Source: JACCZR01 sp963844805
Lineage (GTDB): Bacteria > Actinomycetota > Thermoleophilia > Solirubrobacterales > Thermoleophilaceae
Reading direction: 5' to 3'
Assembly: GCA_963844805.1 (NCBI GenBank)
Contig: CAWJPU010000013.1
Location: 310,001-374,000 of the forward strand
Length of the DNA: 64,000 nt
Both the position numbers and the translations under genes were made by a program. Shown here piece after piece: positions 43,706 to 53,857 of this stretch. Numbering within the stretch: position 1 is the stretch's first letter; each line of letters begins with the position of its first letter. The notes beneath the pieces were generated by a model. The model saw nothing but the letters and a program-made list of their open reading frames with translations, searched no databases and had not been told where the DNA came from.

Positions 43706-45035
43706 TCAGGGCGCCGGCAGCGGAGCGAGCACCGGAGCGGGCGGCCGCTGTGGAGCCGGCGGGGGAGGAGGCGTGTGGAGCACGCCCCGCGGCATCGCGC
43801 CGCCGTGGTCGACCAGGGTGTGCGGCGTGGTTCCCGGGCGAGCTCCTGAGCGTCCTCGGTCGACAGCCGGCGCGCGGACGGCCGCCGGAGGGCGAGCCGG
43901 CGGCAGGCGGCGCGGCGCCGGCGCGGTGGGCCGGCGGGCGCGGGCACCGAGGGCGCGGGCGCCGTCGGTCAGCGGCCGCTGCGGCGGCACGACGAACGGA
44001 GCGCTCGCGACGGCATCCGCGGCGGGCAGCGTGCGGGGCGCGGCGCGGCTGAAGGCCGCGCGGCGCCCGCGGCGGCACCCCCTGGGTCGCCGGCGCGGGC
44101 GATGACGCGGACGACTGCCCGGGGCGCGGCGGCCCGGCGGTCATGGCCCGCGTCGAGGGCTCAGCACTCCCCCGAGCGCCGGCGCCGCCGCCCGCCAGGG
44201 CGGCGACGGCTACCACGGCCGCGCCGCCTTGGCGCCGAAGGCGCCGGGCAGGGCCGGCAGCGGGAGCAGCGCGGCGGCGCGGGCCGCGCGCGAGGGTCGG
44301 ATCAGCCCCGAGCTCGTGGGCGGTGGCGCGGCAGGCGCCACAGCGGCGCGCGTGGCGCCTGACCAGCCCGCGATCGCCCCGCATGTCCATGCCCTCCGCC
44401 AGGCGGCCCATTGCGCCGCGCACCGCGACGCAACGGCGGCCGGTGTCCAGCTCGGCGAACTCGGTCTCCAGCCGCCGGCGGGCGCGAAACAGCGTGCTCT
44501 CCACGCCGGGGCGGCTGAGCTGCATCCGCTCGCCGATCTCGCGGTAGGACAGCCCCTCCAGCTCGCGCAGCACGATGATCCGCTCGTGGCGCTCGGACAG
44601 CTCGTCGAACGCGCCGCGCAGCGTCTCCAGGTCCTGCTTGGCGGCCACCTCGCGGTGGGGGCCGCGGTCGCCGACCAGGCGCAGGTGCTCGCTGGGCCCC
44701 AGCCGCTCGACGGCGTCGACCGGGACCTCGTGAGCCCGCGAGCTGCGGCGGAAGTGGTCGATCGTCGAGTTGCGGGCGATCTCGTAGATCCAGGGGCGGA
44801 AGCTGAGCTCCGACTCGGTCTCCCGCAGCCGGCGCAGGGCGGACAGGAACGCCTCCTGGGTGAGCTCCTCGGCGCGGCCCTCGTCGCGCACCCGGCGCTG
44901 GACGAACGCGTGGACCCGCGGGCGGTAGCGGCGGAAGAGCTCCCCGAACGCGCTCTCCTCACCTGCGCGCACGGCATCGACGAGCTCGGCGTCGGTGGCC
45001 GAGGCTGTCGCCGATGGGGCGGCGCCTACGTTCAT
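43706..45035 (-). CDS. ECF sigma factor with zinc-finger, membrane and Pro-rich tail
   Basis: Region 2 is FGELFRRYRPRVHAFVQRRV through LSFRPWIYEIARNSTIDHFR, region 4 is LSERHERIIVLRELEGLSYR and EIGERMQLSRPGVESTLFRA, so this is an ECF sigma factor. It continues with RGDRGLVRRHARRCGACRAT, an H-x3-C-x2-C motif like zinc-binding anti-sigma domains, then one hydrophobic segment (AAVVVAVAALAGGGAGARG) and a long Pro/Ala/Arg-rich tail ending PPPPPAPQRPPAPVLAPLPA. Frame breaks near 44300-44220 and 43990, so tail details are tentative. Sigma and its own inhibitor-like domain would lie in one membrane-tethered chain. Confidence 0.8.
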
Positions 45036-45152
45036 GAAACGGTGCTCCCTGCTCGTGACCCCTACCTGCCGCGTGGCCGAAGCCCCGCGTCGGTGGAGGG
45101 TTACCTCGGGGGGCCTCGGTGTAAACCACCCTCCCCCTTCACCCCCGCGGGC

Positions 45153-45158
45153 TACCCT
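45153..45158 (+). promoter_or_regulatory. Candidate -10 box (TACCCT) of Nif3 gene
   Basis: TACCCT lies 9 bases before the GTG at 45168, again implying a leaderless start. The remaining 130 bp up to the sigma factor start show no other clear signal. Confidence 0.35.
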
Positions 45159-45167
45159 GCACGGCGC

Positions 45168-45928
45168 GTGGCCGACCGCGACGAGCTCATCGCCTACCTC
45201 GACGATCTGCTCGACTCGCCCGTCCTTCGAGGACTACGGGCCCAACGGCCTGCAGGTGCCCGGTGCCCGCGACGTGCGCAAGGTGGTCACCGGCGTCTCG
45301 GCGCACCGCGAGCTGTTCCGCCAGGCGGCGCGGGCGGGCGCCCAGATGGTGCTCTGCCACCACGGGATCATCTGGGGGTCCCGGCCCCAGCCGGTGACGC
45401 CGGCCCAGCGCGTCCGCCTGGAGATCCTGTTCGGCGAGGACATGTCGCTCGCGGCCTACCATCTGCCGCTCGACGCCCACCCCGAGCACGGCAACAACGC
45501 CCTGATCTGCGCGGCGCTCGGGTTCGAGCCGGCCGGGCGCTTCGCGGAGGCCAAGGGACGGCCGATCGGCTTCACCGCGCGCTCGCGCGAGGGCGTGCCC
45601 TTCGAGCAGCTGCGCGAGCGCTGCGCGCATGGCCTTCGGCCAGGACCCGTTCGTCTGGGACTCGGGCCCCGAGACCGTGCGCTCGCTCGGCGTCGTCTCC
45701 GGGGGTGGCGACTTCGCGTTCTCCGAGGCGATCGCCCTCGGGCTGGACGCATTCGTGACCGGGGAGCCGTCGGAGCCCGCGATGGCGGACGCGCACGAGG
45801 CCGGGGTGCACTTCGTGGCCGGCGGCCACTACGCCACGGAGACGTTTGGGGTACGCCGGCTGGGCGAGCTGCTGGCCGATCGCTTCGGGGTGGAACACGA
45901 GTTTCTCTCCATCCCGAATCCCGTTTAA
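45168..45928 (+). CDS. Nif3-like dinuclear metal-binding protein
   Basis: About 253 residues. LIAYLDDLLDSPSFEDYGPN and GLQVPGARDVRKVVTGV match the Nif3/YbgI opening; metal ligands are in MVLCHHGIIWG and in AYHLPLDAHPEHGNN; the second half has GVVSGGGDFAFSEAIALGLD, AFVTGEPSEPAMADAHEAGV and FVAGGHYATETFGVRRL (His and Glu ligands). Annotated as GTP cyclohydrolase I type 2 or Nif3; the physiological reaction is not established. Frame breaks near 45228 and 45630. Confidence 0.88.
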
Positions 45929-46006
45929 CATCGGCGGCCGTAGCCGCGCAGGCCGGGTGTTGGCAGGCCGAGCACCGCCGCTCGATCCCGTACGAGGGAG
46001 AAATAT

Positions 46007-46186
46007 ATGGCGATCCACCTGACGCCCACCGAGCTCGGCCGCGAGGCCGGGATGCACCGCCGCGAAGTCATCGCGAAGTGCACGGAACTCGGGGTGCCGA
46101 TCTATCAGGGACGGATCGACAAGGTGCTGTTCGAGGAGACGATGAAGGACGCGCTGCGCAAGCAGGAGCTCGCCAAGGCTTCGTAG
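46007..46186 (+). CDS. 59-residue protein with IF2_N/helix-turn-helix-like sequence
   Basis: MAIHLTPTELGREAGMHRRE then VIAKCTELGVPIYQGRIDKV and LFEETMKDALRKQELAKAS. TPTELGREAGMHRREVIAKC is a helix-turn-helix-like unit that resembles the N-terminal module of IF-2 and excisionase/MerR-like small proteins. GAGGGAG lies 7 bases before the ATG and codon use is typical of the genome. It stands alone between Nif3 and the fadD-like gene. DNA or RNA binding is inference. Confidence 0.65.
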   Translation: MAIHLTPTELGREAGMHRREVIAKCTELGVPIYQGRIDKVLFEETMKDALRKQELAKAS

Positions 46187-46227
46187 CGCCCTAAGATCCT
46201 CCCCGGATCCGACGGGGAGGAGATGTG

Positions 46228-48018
46228 ATGGAAGCAGTGACCGCGCCCGCGCAGGGCACGGGAAGCAAGACGATGGCCGACCTGGCCGGGCTGGCGGCGG
46301 ACAAGCACGCCGACAAGCCGGCGCTGCGCCACAAGGCCGGCGACGAGTGGGTCGGAGACCACCTACGCCGAGCTGGGCGAGACGGTCAGCGAGGTCGCGC
46401 GCGGCCTGATCGACCTCGGGCATCGAGCACGGCGACAAGGTCTCGATCGTCAGCCACACCCGTCCCGAGTGGACCTTCGCCAACCTGGCGATCTTCAGCG
46501 CGGGCGCCGTCTCGGTCTCGGTCTACCAGACCAACTCCCCGGCGGAGTGTCACTACGTGATCGAGCACTCCGAGTCGAGCGCGGTGTTCGTCGAGGACGA
46601 GGAGCAGCTCGGCAAGATCCGCGAGGTCCAGGACGACCTCCCCAAGCTCGAGCACATCATCGTGTTCGAGCCCGGCGACGCCGACATCGGCGACGCCATC
46701 TCGCTCGACGACCTGCGCGAGCGCGGCCGCGGCCGCGACGCCGAGGAGCTCGAGCAGCGCGTCCAGGGCGTCGGCCCCGACGACCTCGCGATCACCATCT
46801 ACACCTCGGGCACGACCGGCCCGCCGAAGGGCTGCCTGCTGACGCACGGCAACTACCGCGACGTCACCTCGATGACCGAGTCGATGGGCGTGCTGCAGGA
46901 GGGCGAGATCGTCTACCTGTTCCTCCCCCTCGCGCACGCGTTCGCGAAGCTGATCCAGTACGTGACGATCGACCTCGGCGGCTGCATCGCCTACTGGGAG
47001 AAGGACGCGCAGAAGATCGTCCCCAACCTCACCGAGGTCAAGCCGACGTACTTCCCCTCGGTGCCGCGGATGTTCGAGAAGATCTACACGCTGGCCACCT
47101 CGAACGCCGAGGACCCGGAGAAGCTCAAGCAGGCGGTCCAGCTCGGGCTGAAGGTGCGGATGGCCGAGCACAAGGGCGGGGAGGTCTCCGACGAGGAGCG
47201 CCAGGCCTTCGAGGCGGCCGACGAGGCGCTGTACAAGAACGTGCGCGCGCTGTTCGGCGGCGACATCCGCCAGTGCGTCACGGGCGCCGCCCCGATCGCG
47301 CAGGAGATCCTCGAGTTCTTCTACGCCTGCGGCGTGCCGGTGATGGAGGGCTACGGCATGACCGAGACCTCGACCGTGGCCACGGCCAACACGCCCGGAG
47401 GACTTCCGCTTCGGCTCGGTCGGCAAGCCGCTGCCCAACGTGGAGGCGAAGGTGGCCGACGACGGCGAGCTGCTCCTCAAGGGCCCGAACATCTTCCAGG
47501 GCTACTACAAGAACGAGGAGGCGACGGACGAGACGCTGGTCGAGGGCTGGCTGCACACCGGCGACCTCGGCTCGATCGACGACGACGGCTACGTGTTCAT
47601 CACCGGCCGCAAGAAGGACATCATCATCACGGCGGGCGGGAAGAACATCACGCCCGCCAACCTGGAGAACGGCCTCAAGCAGACCCGCTGGATCTCGCAG
47701 GCCGTGGTGGTGGGCGACCGGCGTCCGTACCTGGTCGCGCTGATCACGCTCGACCCCGAGGAGGCGCCGGCGTTCGCGTCCGAGCACGGCCTCGAGGTCG
47801 GGGACCTGCCGCAGTCCGAGGAGATGCGCGCGGAGGTCCAGAAGGTGGTCGACGAGGTCAACTCGCAGGTCGGGCCGGTCGAGCAGATCAAGCGGTTCGT
47901 GATCCTCCCCGAGGATCTGACGCAGGAGAGCGGCGAGCTGACCCCGACTCTGAAGGTCAAGCGCAACGTGGTGCACGAGCGCCACGAGCAGGAGATCGAG
48001 GACCTCTACGCACGGTAG
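46228..48018 (+). CDS. Long-chain acyl-CoA synthetase (FadD15-like)
   Basis: About 597 residues. ANL motifs: ITIYTSGTTGPPKGCLLTHG (P-loop), YFPSVPRMFEKIYTLATSNA, VPVMEGYGMTETSTVATANT (A5), WLHTGDLGSIDDDGYVFITG (A7), RKKDIIITAGGKNITPANLE and the final PTLKVKRNVVHERHE Lys region. The GGKNITP and PRMFEKIY wording is that of long-chain (FadD15/ACSL) enzymes. It activates free fatty acids for beta-oxidation or lipid synthesis. Frame breaks near 46350, 46422 and 47402. GGGGAGGAG precedes ATG 46228. Confidence 0.92.
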
Positions 48019-48074
48019 GCCCGGGTCTAGACTCGGGCGTTCTGCCCCGCAACGACCCGACAGACACCGGTGGG

Positions 48075-48518
48075 ATGTTCATCGGGCGCCGGCCCGGCAC
48101 GGCGCCCCTGCGCGTGCGCGCGGGGGCGGTTCGCGGCTCGGCCGGGAGGCAGCGGTTCGACCGCTTCCTGGCCTATGGCCTGCTGGCCGTGGAGCTCGTC
48201 ATGTGCCTCAGCCTGTTCGGCCCCCAGCCGCTCGGCTGGTTCTGGGTCGGGTCGCAGGTGCAGGCCCTGACCGGGTACGTGACCGCGGGGATCGGGACGA
48301 TCATGCTGGGCACGCTGGCCTCGCTGATGGTCACGGTGGCCCTGGCGAGGCGGGTGGACGTGGCCTGGAAGCTGGTGCGCCGCGCCGGCGGCCACGAGCA
48401 GGAGCGGGGTGCGCTGGAGCGGATATTCGCCATCAGCGTCGCGATCACCGTGGTGGCCTTCTCCTTCTGGTTCCTGATCATCCAGGGTCCGGGGCCCTCG
48501 CTCGCGCCCCAGAACTAG
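48075..48518 (+). CDS. Three-helix membrane protein of unknown function
   Basis: 147 residues. Membrane segments are FLAYGLLAVELVMCLSLFG, ALTGYVTAGIGTIMLGTLAS (running into LMVTVALARRV) and ISVAITVVAFSFWFLIIQG, with a basic N-terminus (GRRPGTAPLRVRAGAVRGSA). No known family is recognised. Its stop is immediately followed by the TTG start of the aminotransferase gene, so the two are probably coupled. Confidence 0.6.
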   Translation: MFIGRRPGTAPLRVRAGAVRGSAGRQRFDRFLAYGLLAVELVMCLSLFGPQPLGWFWVGSQVQALTGYVTAGIGTIMLGTLASLMVTVALARRVDVAWKLVRRAGGHEQERGALERIFAISVAITVVAFSFWFLIIQGPGPSLAPQN

Positions 48519-49640
48519 TTGGGTCTCCTCGACTACTACCGGCAGTTCGAGGACGTCGATCCCGAGGAGGAGCGCCAGAAGCTGCGCGAGCGCCGCGCGC
48601 GCGAGAAGGCGATGGCGCTGGAGGAGGTCCCGGACGTGGACCTCTCGGGGACCGAGTGGCCGGAGTTCCCGAACTCCGAGGTGGTCAACGCCTCGATCTA
48701 CACCGCCCGCGGGCGGCTCAACGGCTACCCCGACCGCGACGCCCGCCGCATCCGCCGCGTGCTGGCCGAGAGCCACGAGGTGGAGCCGGAGCAGGTCGTG
48801 CTGGGCAACGGCGCCGCCGAGCTGCTGCAGGCAGCCGCCTACGCGCTGCTCGGCCCGGGCGACGAGCTGCTCACCCCCTGGCCGTCATATCCGCTCTACC
48901 CGCTGATGGCCGCCCGCGCCGGCGCCTCGCCGGTTGCGGTGGAGCCGACGCCCGACGAGCTGCGCGCGGCGATGACCGAGAAGACGCGGCTGCTCGTGCT
49001 CTGCAACCCCAACGACCCGACAGGCGAGTACCTGCCGGCCGAGCAGGTCGCGTCGCTGGCCTCCTCGCTGCCCGAGCAGCGCCCACCTGCTGGTCGACGA
49101 GGCCCTGGTCCACTTCCAGGACGCCGAGCCCCGCGACTCGGTGCTGCGGCTGGTCGACGCCTTCCCGCGCCTGCTGGTGGTGCGCACCTTCTCGAAGATC
49201 TACGGCCTGTCGGGGCTACGCGCGGGCTACGCGGTGGGCTCGAGCGCCTCCACCGCGCTGCTCGACCGCATCGCGCCCGTGCTGGGCGTGAACGCGCTGA
49301 CCCAGGCCGCCGTGGACCAGGCGCTGAAGATCGGCGGCGCCGAGGTGCAGCGCCGGCGCGAGGCGGTGATACGCGAGCGCGCCCACCTGGTCGACTCGCT
49401 GCGCAAGCTGCCGCTCGACGTCAGCGAGAGCCAGGCCAACTTCCTCTGGATCCGAGCCCGCTCGATGTCGGGCAACGAGCTGGCCAACCGGCTGCGCGAG
49501 CGGGGGGTGATCGTGGCGCCGGGCGGGCCGCTGGGTGAGGACCAGCACGTGCGGGCGACGGTCCGCGACGAAGCGGCGAGCGCCCGCCTGCTCAAGGCGC
49601 TGGGCGAGGTGCTCGCCGAGCGGCCGCGTGGGCTGAGCCG
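48519..49640 (+). CDS. Class I/II aminotransferase (HisC/CobD-like)
   Basis: About 370 residues. LNGYPDRDARRIRRVLAESH, VVLGNGAAELLQAAAYALLG, LLVLCNPNDPTGEYLPAEQV, HLLVDEALVHFQDAEPRDSV and the PLP Lys in VVRTFSKIYGLSGLRAGYAV are the histidinol-phosphate/threonine-phosphate aminotransferase pattern. Which of the two cannot be told. The frame breaks near 49083. As written, the frame runs through a terminator hairpin to 49848; one base shift near 49620-49630 would give TGA at 49634, which I take as the likely end. Confidence 0.83.
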
Positions 49641-49650
49641 CGGGCCCGAC

Positions 49651-49711
49651 GCGCGTCCCCGCTTTGCGAAACTCGTCAGCCCCGCTGACGATTTTCAAGA
49701 GGGGCACGCGC
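49651..49711. terminator. Bidirectional terminator with CGTCAGC core
   Basis: Outer arms GCGCGT-CCCC and GGGG-C-ACGCGC enclose an inner stem CGTCAGC-CCC-GCTGACG (49674-49690) followed by ATTTTC on the plus strand; on the minus strand the stem is followed by AGTTTCG. It lies between convergent genes and has the same core and layout as the element at 28480-28540. Confidence 0.55.
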
Positions 49712-49750
49712 CCTCCGTCAGGCCGGGCGGTGGTCGCTGCCGTGGGGTGC

Positions 49751-51020
49751 CTAGGCCTGGCCGGACTGGCGCAGCAGCGCGCCGGTGGTCTGCTCGAGGA
49801 TGCGGCGCCAGGCGGCCGTGCTCTCGCGCTCCTCCTCGAAGCGCTTGACCACCTTGCGCACGCGGGTGGCCGACACCTCGATGCCGTGTCGGGCGCACAC
49901 CTCGCGCAGGCGCTCGTAGTCCTCGGCCAGCTTCAGCGTCACCGACTCGAACCCGTGGCGGGCGATGTCCACCCGCTTGGTGAAGTTGAGGATGTTCGTC
50001 TCGAACATCAGCTCGTCGTTGGGGTCGGGCTCGATGAGGATGATGTCCACGCCCGGGTACTTCTCTTCCCAGTGGCGCACCGCCTCGTGCAGGCGCTGGT
50101 GGGCCAACAGCTTGAAGGCCTGGTAGCCGATCTGCGGGAAGCCCATATCGGCGACGCGGCGCACGCGGCTGCCGAGCATCGTGGGGATGACCTTCTGGAA
50201 GTCGTTGACGTAGGGAACGAGCGGGTTGACCACGATCACGAACTTCGCCCCGCGCTCCACCGCCACGTCCACGTTCGTGGTCGAGCGGATGCCGCCGTCG
50301 ATCAGGTGGCGGCCCTTGATCTCGACCGGCTTGTAGACCATGGGCAGCGCGGTCGACGCGGCCGCCGCACGGGAGATCGGCACGTCGTCCCACTCCTCGC
50401 CGCCGAGCACGATGCGCTCGCAGGTGTCGAGGTCGGTGGCCGTGAGGTAGAGCTCGTTCTCCAGCAGGCGGAAGTCGTTGACCCGGTCGGGGTCGCCGAG
50501 CACGGTCTCCAGGTACTCCTGCAGCGCCTTGCCGTCGTAGAGGCCGGAGGGCAGGCCCTCGGCCAGCCCCACCGCGATGTCGATGATCGACGAGGACCGC
50601 AGGTTGGTCAGGAAGTCGCGCGCGATGCCCAGCGAGCGCAGCGGCATCAGCGCCAGCGACTGCGCGAACTCGAGCACGTTGGGCCGCATCAGCGAGCCGC
50701 GGTCCACGTCGCGGAACGGGGTGGGCACCTGCTGGTTGACCACCCGCATCATCTCCTCGGGGGTCACGCCGTTGGCGGCCAGGCTGGCCACGAAGGAGCC
50801 GGCGCTGGTGCCCACGTAGACGTCGAACTGGTTGACCGTGCGGTTCACGGCCAGCAGGTCCAGCGCCCGCAGCGCCCCGATCTCGTAGACGCCGCCGGTG
50901 AACCCGCCTCCGCCCAGCACCGAGCGCGGTGCGCGAGCGGCGGGCCCGGCGCCGCGGCGGCTTGCCGACCGTCTTGCGCTCCTTGGCGGACGGCTTCTGG
51001 AGCTTGACCACGTCGCCCAT
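49751..51020 (-). CDS. Patatin-like phospholipase
   Basis: About 422 residues. Oxyanion motif GGGGFTGGVYEIGALRALDL, nucleophile serine in DVYVGTSAGSFVASLAANG (GxSxG), and the DGG Asp in HLIDGGIRSTTNVDVA give the Ser-Asp dyad of patatins. The N-terminus is basic (KLQKPSAKERKTVGKPPRRR), with no signal peptide. After the catalytic domain, DIILIEPDPNDELMFETNIL and the helical tail LREVCARHGIEVSATRVRKV extend the protein. It should hydrolyse acyl esters of phospholipids or other lipids. Frame break near 50935. Confidence 0.9.
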
Positions 51021-51100
51021 GCGCGCCGCCCAGTATCCCCCATTTGGCGGCAGTCGGGAGCTACCGCCACTCCCGGCCTGCTTGCGTGTTGGCTTCTCCG

Positions 51101-52351
51101 ATGACGCGTTTCGCGGCTTTTTTCGTGCTCGCTGCAGCCCTGCTGGCGCTGCCCGCCACCGCCGGCGCGCAGCTCAGCCCCGGCGAATCCGCCATGAGCA
51201 AGGCGCTCAAGCGCCACATCCGGGGCGGCCGGCAGCCACAGCGGCGCCTACGTGGTCAATGCCACCGACAACCGCGGCGTCTTCCGCTCCCGGGCCGACC
51301 GGGCGCGGGTCCTGGCCTCCAACACCAAGCTGTTCACCACCGCGGCCGCCCTGAGCCGGTTCGGCCGCGACGGGCGGCTGGCCACCACCGTGCGCGGCGA
51401 GGGCAACCTCGAGGCCGACGGGACCTGGCGGGGATCGCTCTACCTGGTCGGCGGCGGCGACCCGACCTTCGGCAGCCGCCGCTTCGGCAGCCGCAACTAC
51501 GGCGGCGGCGGCGCGGTCGAGGACCTGGCCGCCGCGCTGGAGAGCGCGGGCATCCGCCGCGTGAGCGGCCGCATCATCGGCGACGAGACCGCCTTCGACG
51601 GCCGCCGCGGAGGGCCCTCGTCGGGCTACCGCACCTCCGGCTACGTCGGCCCGCTGAGCGGCCTGGCCTTCAACCGCGGGCTGGCGACCGAGAGCGGCCG
51701 TGGCTTCCAGTCGCGGCCGGCCCTGTTCGCCGCCGCCCGGCTGGACTCCGCCCTGGGCCGCCGCGGCATCGACGTCGCGGTCGTCGCCGCGCGACCGGCG
51801 ACGCGCCCGCCGGCACCACCGAGCTCGCCTCCGAGCAGTCGCCGGAGATGTCGCGGCTGGCGACGCTCACCAACCGCCCGTCGGACAACTTCTTCGCCGA
51901 GATGCTCCTCAAGGACGTCGGCCTGCAGGTCGACGGCCGCGGCACCACCAGCGGCGGCGCCCGCGCCGCGGTGCGCTTCGCCCGCGGCCTGGGCTCGCGC
52001 CCCCGGATCGCCGACGGCTCGGGCCTCAGCCGCCGCAACCGCGCCTCGCCGCGCAGCGTCGTCCGGCTGCTGCTGGGCATGCGCCGCCGCGACGAGGGCG
52101 CCGCCTACACCGGGTCCCTGGCCATCGCCGGCCGCAACGGCACGCTGCGCTCGCGCATGCGCCGCGGCCCCGCACGGCGCAAGTGCCGGGCCAAGACCGG
52201 CACGATCTCCGGCGTCAGCACGCTGTCGGGCTACTGCCGCGCGCGCTCGGGCGACGTCTACGCCTTCTCGTTCCTGATGAACGGCGTGTCCGCCTCCGGC
52301 GCCCGCCGCATCCAGGACCGCATGGCGCAGGCCGTCGCCGGCGTCCGCTGA
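51101..52351 (+). CDS. D-Ala-D-Ala carboxypeptidase/endopeptidase, PBP4-type (peptidase S13)
   Basis: About 415 residues with a signal peptide (RFAAFFVLAAALLALPATAG). The penicillin-binding triads are SNTK (LASNTKLFTTAAAL), SDN (NRPSDNFFAEMLLKDVGLQV) and KTG (CRAKTGTISGVSTLSGYC). The S13 insert between the first two triads is present, with YLVGGGDPTFGS. The mature protein is Arg-rich for a secreted enzyme. It trims peptidoglycan peptides. Frame breaks near 51232 and 51795. Confidence 0.9.
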   Translation: MTRFAAFFVLAAALLALPATAGAQLSPGESAMSKALKRHIRGGRQPQRRLRGQCHRQPRRLPLPGRPGAGPGLQHQAVHHRGRPEPVRPRRAAGHHRARRGQPRGRRDLAGIALPGRRRRPDLRQPPLRQPQLRRRRRGRGPGRRAGERGHPPRERPHHRRRDRLRRPPRRALVGLPHLRLRRPAERPGLQPRAGDRERPWLPVAAGPVRRRPAGLRPGPPRHRRRGRRRATGDAPAGTTELASEQSPEMSRLATLTNRPSDNFFAEMLLKDVGLQVDGRGTTSGGARAAVRFARGLGSRPRIADGSGLSRRNRASPRSVVRLLLGMRRRDEGAAYTGSLAIAGRNGTLRSRMRRGPARRKCRAKTGTISGVSTLSGYCRARSGDVYAFSFLMNGVSASGARRIQDRMAQAVAGVR

Positions 52352-52366
52352 ACGAGCGAGGCTCCG

Positions 52367-52372
52367 TAAGCT
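52367..52372 (+). promoter_or_regulatory. Candidate -10 box (TAAGCT) of flavin monooxygenase gene
   Basis: TAAGCT lies 6 bases before the CTG at 52379, the only start-like codon ahead of the FAD-binding motif, and so supports leaderless initiation there. Confidence 0.4.
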
Positions 52373-52378
52373 AGGGGC

Positions 52379-53857
52379 CTGAGCCGCCACCCCGATCACG
52401 AAGTCGCGATCGTCGGTGCCGGGTTCTCCGGCATCGGCGCCGCCATCAAGCTCGACGAGGCGGGGATCGAGGGCTCGGTGCTGCTCGAGGCCGGCGACGG
52501 CATCGGCGGCGCGTGGCACTGGAACACCTACCCGGGCGTCTGCGTCGACATCCCGTCGCCCAGCTACCAGTTCTCCTTCGAGCAGCGCGACGACTGGTCG
52601 AAGACCTACGCCCCCGGCGACGAGCTCAAGGCCTACGCCGAGAACTGCGTCGACCGCTACGGCCTGCGCCCGCGCATCCGGTTGAACACCGAGATCAACG
52701 GCGCGGCGTTCGACGAGGAAGCCGACCTGTGGGAGATGTCGACCGCGGACGGTCGCACGATCACCGCGCGCTTCGTGGTCGGCGCCACCGGGGTCTTCTC
52801 CCAGCCCAAGCCCCCCGACATCGAGGGCCTGGACAGCTTCGAGGGCACGGTGATGCACACCGCGCGCTGGGACCACGGCCAGGACCTGCGCGGGCGGCGC
52901 GTGGCGGTGATCGGCACCGGCGCGTCCGCCGTCCAGGTGATCCCGTCGATCGCGCCCGAGGTCGAGCGGCTCACCGTCTTCCAGCGCACGCCCATCTGGT
53001 GCCTGCCCAAGCCCGACAAGCCGCGGGACGCAGTGGCGCGTGCGCCGGGCTTCCCGGCGCCGGGCTGATCCGCCGGCTCGCCAGCCAGGCCTTCGTGGAG
53101 CTGACCTTCCCCCTGCCTGCCCACTTCGACGGCGTCGTCCCGCTGGCCAAGCTCGGCGAGCGCACCTGCCGCAAGCACCTGCGCGAGCAGGTCCACGACC
53201 CGGTGCTGCGCGACAAGCTCACCCCGCGCTACACGCTCGGCTGCAAGCGGCCCGGCTTCTCGAACGACTACCTGCGCACGTTCAACCGCGACAACGTCGA
53301 GCTGGTGACCGACCGCATCGAGGCGATCACCCCGGCCGGCGTGCGCACCGCCGACGGCGCCGAGCACGAGATCGACACGCTCGTCCTCGCCACCGGCTTC
53401 AAGGTCTTCGACCGCGGCAACATGCCGCCCTATCCCGTGCTCGGCCGCGACGGGGTGAACCTCGAGCGCTGGTGGGACGAGAACCGCTTCCAGGCCTACC
53501 AGGGCGTGAGCGTGCCCGGGCTTCCCGAACCTGTTCACGATCCTCGGCCCCTACGCCTACAACGGCGCCAGCTACTTCACGCTGATCGAGAACCAGTCCA
53601 AGCACATCGTGCGCCTCCTGCGCCGAGCCCGGAAGCAGGGCGCGACGTCGGTCGAGGTCAGGCCCGAGGCCAACCGGCGCTACTTCCAGTCCATGCTGGG
53701 CAGGCGCAAGAACCAGGTGTTCTTCCGCGGCACCTGCGGCACCGCCAACAGCTACTACTTCGACCGCCACGGCGACGCGCCGTTCCGCGCCTCGCCCACC
53801 ATCGAGGCGGCCTGGCGCAGCGCCCGCTTCGACCTCGACGACTACCGCTTCGCCTAG
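52379..53857 (+). CDS. Flavin-containing (Baeyer-Villiger type) monooxygenase
   Basis: About 493 residues. FAD site VAIVGAGFSGIGAAIKLDEA, GGAWHWNTYPGVCVDIPS, the BVMO fingerprint FEGTVMHTARWDH (FxGxxxHxxxW) and the NADPH site RVAVIGTGASAVQVIPSIAP are all in order, then VLATGFKVFDRGNMPPYPVL. It inserts oxygen into ketones or oxidises soft nucleophiles using NADPH and O2. The frame breaks near 53040 and 53522. Upstream of the FAD motif no ATG, GTG or TTG is available; CTG 52379 (LSRHPDHEVAIVGAG) is taken as start. Confidence 0.9.

Noticed and set aside
46557..48518. FadD fused to a three-helix membrane protein
   Set aside because: The frame is joined only by a break near 47402; the true FadD frame stops at 48018 and the membrane protein has its own start at 48075.
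49640..49848. C-terminal extension of the aminotransferase
   Set aside because: The extra residues are read through a terminator hairpin and have no family similarity; a one-base error before a nearby TGA explains it better.
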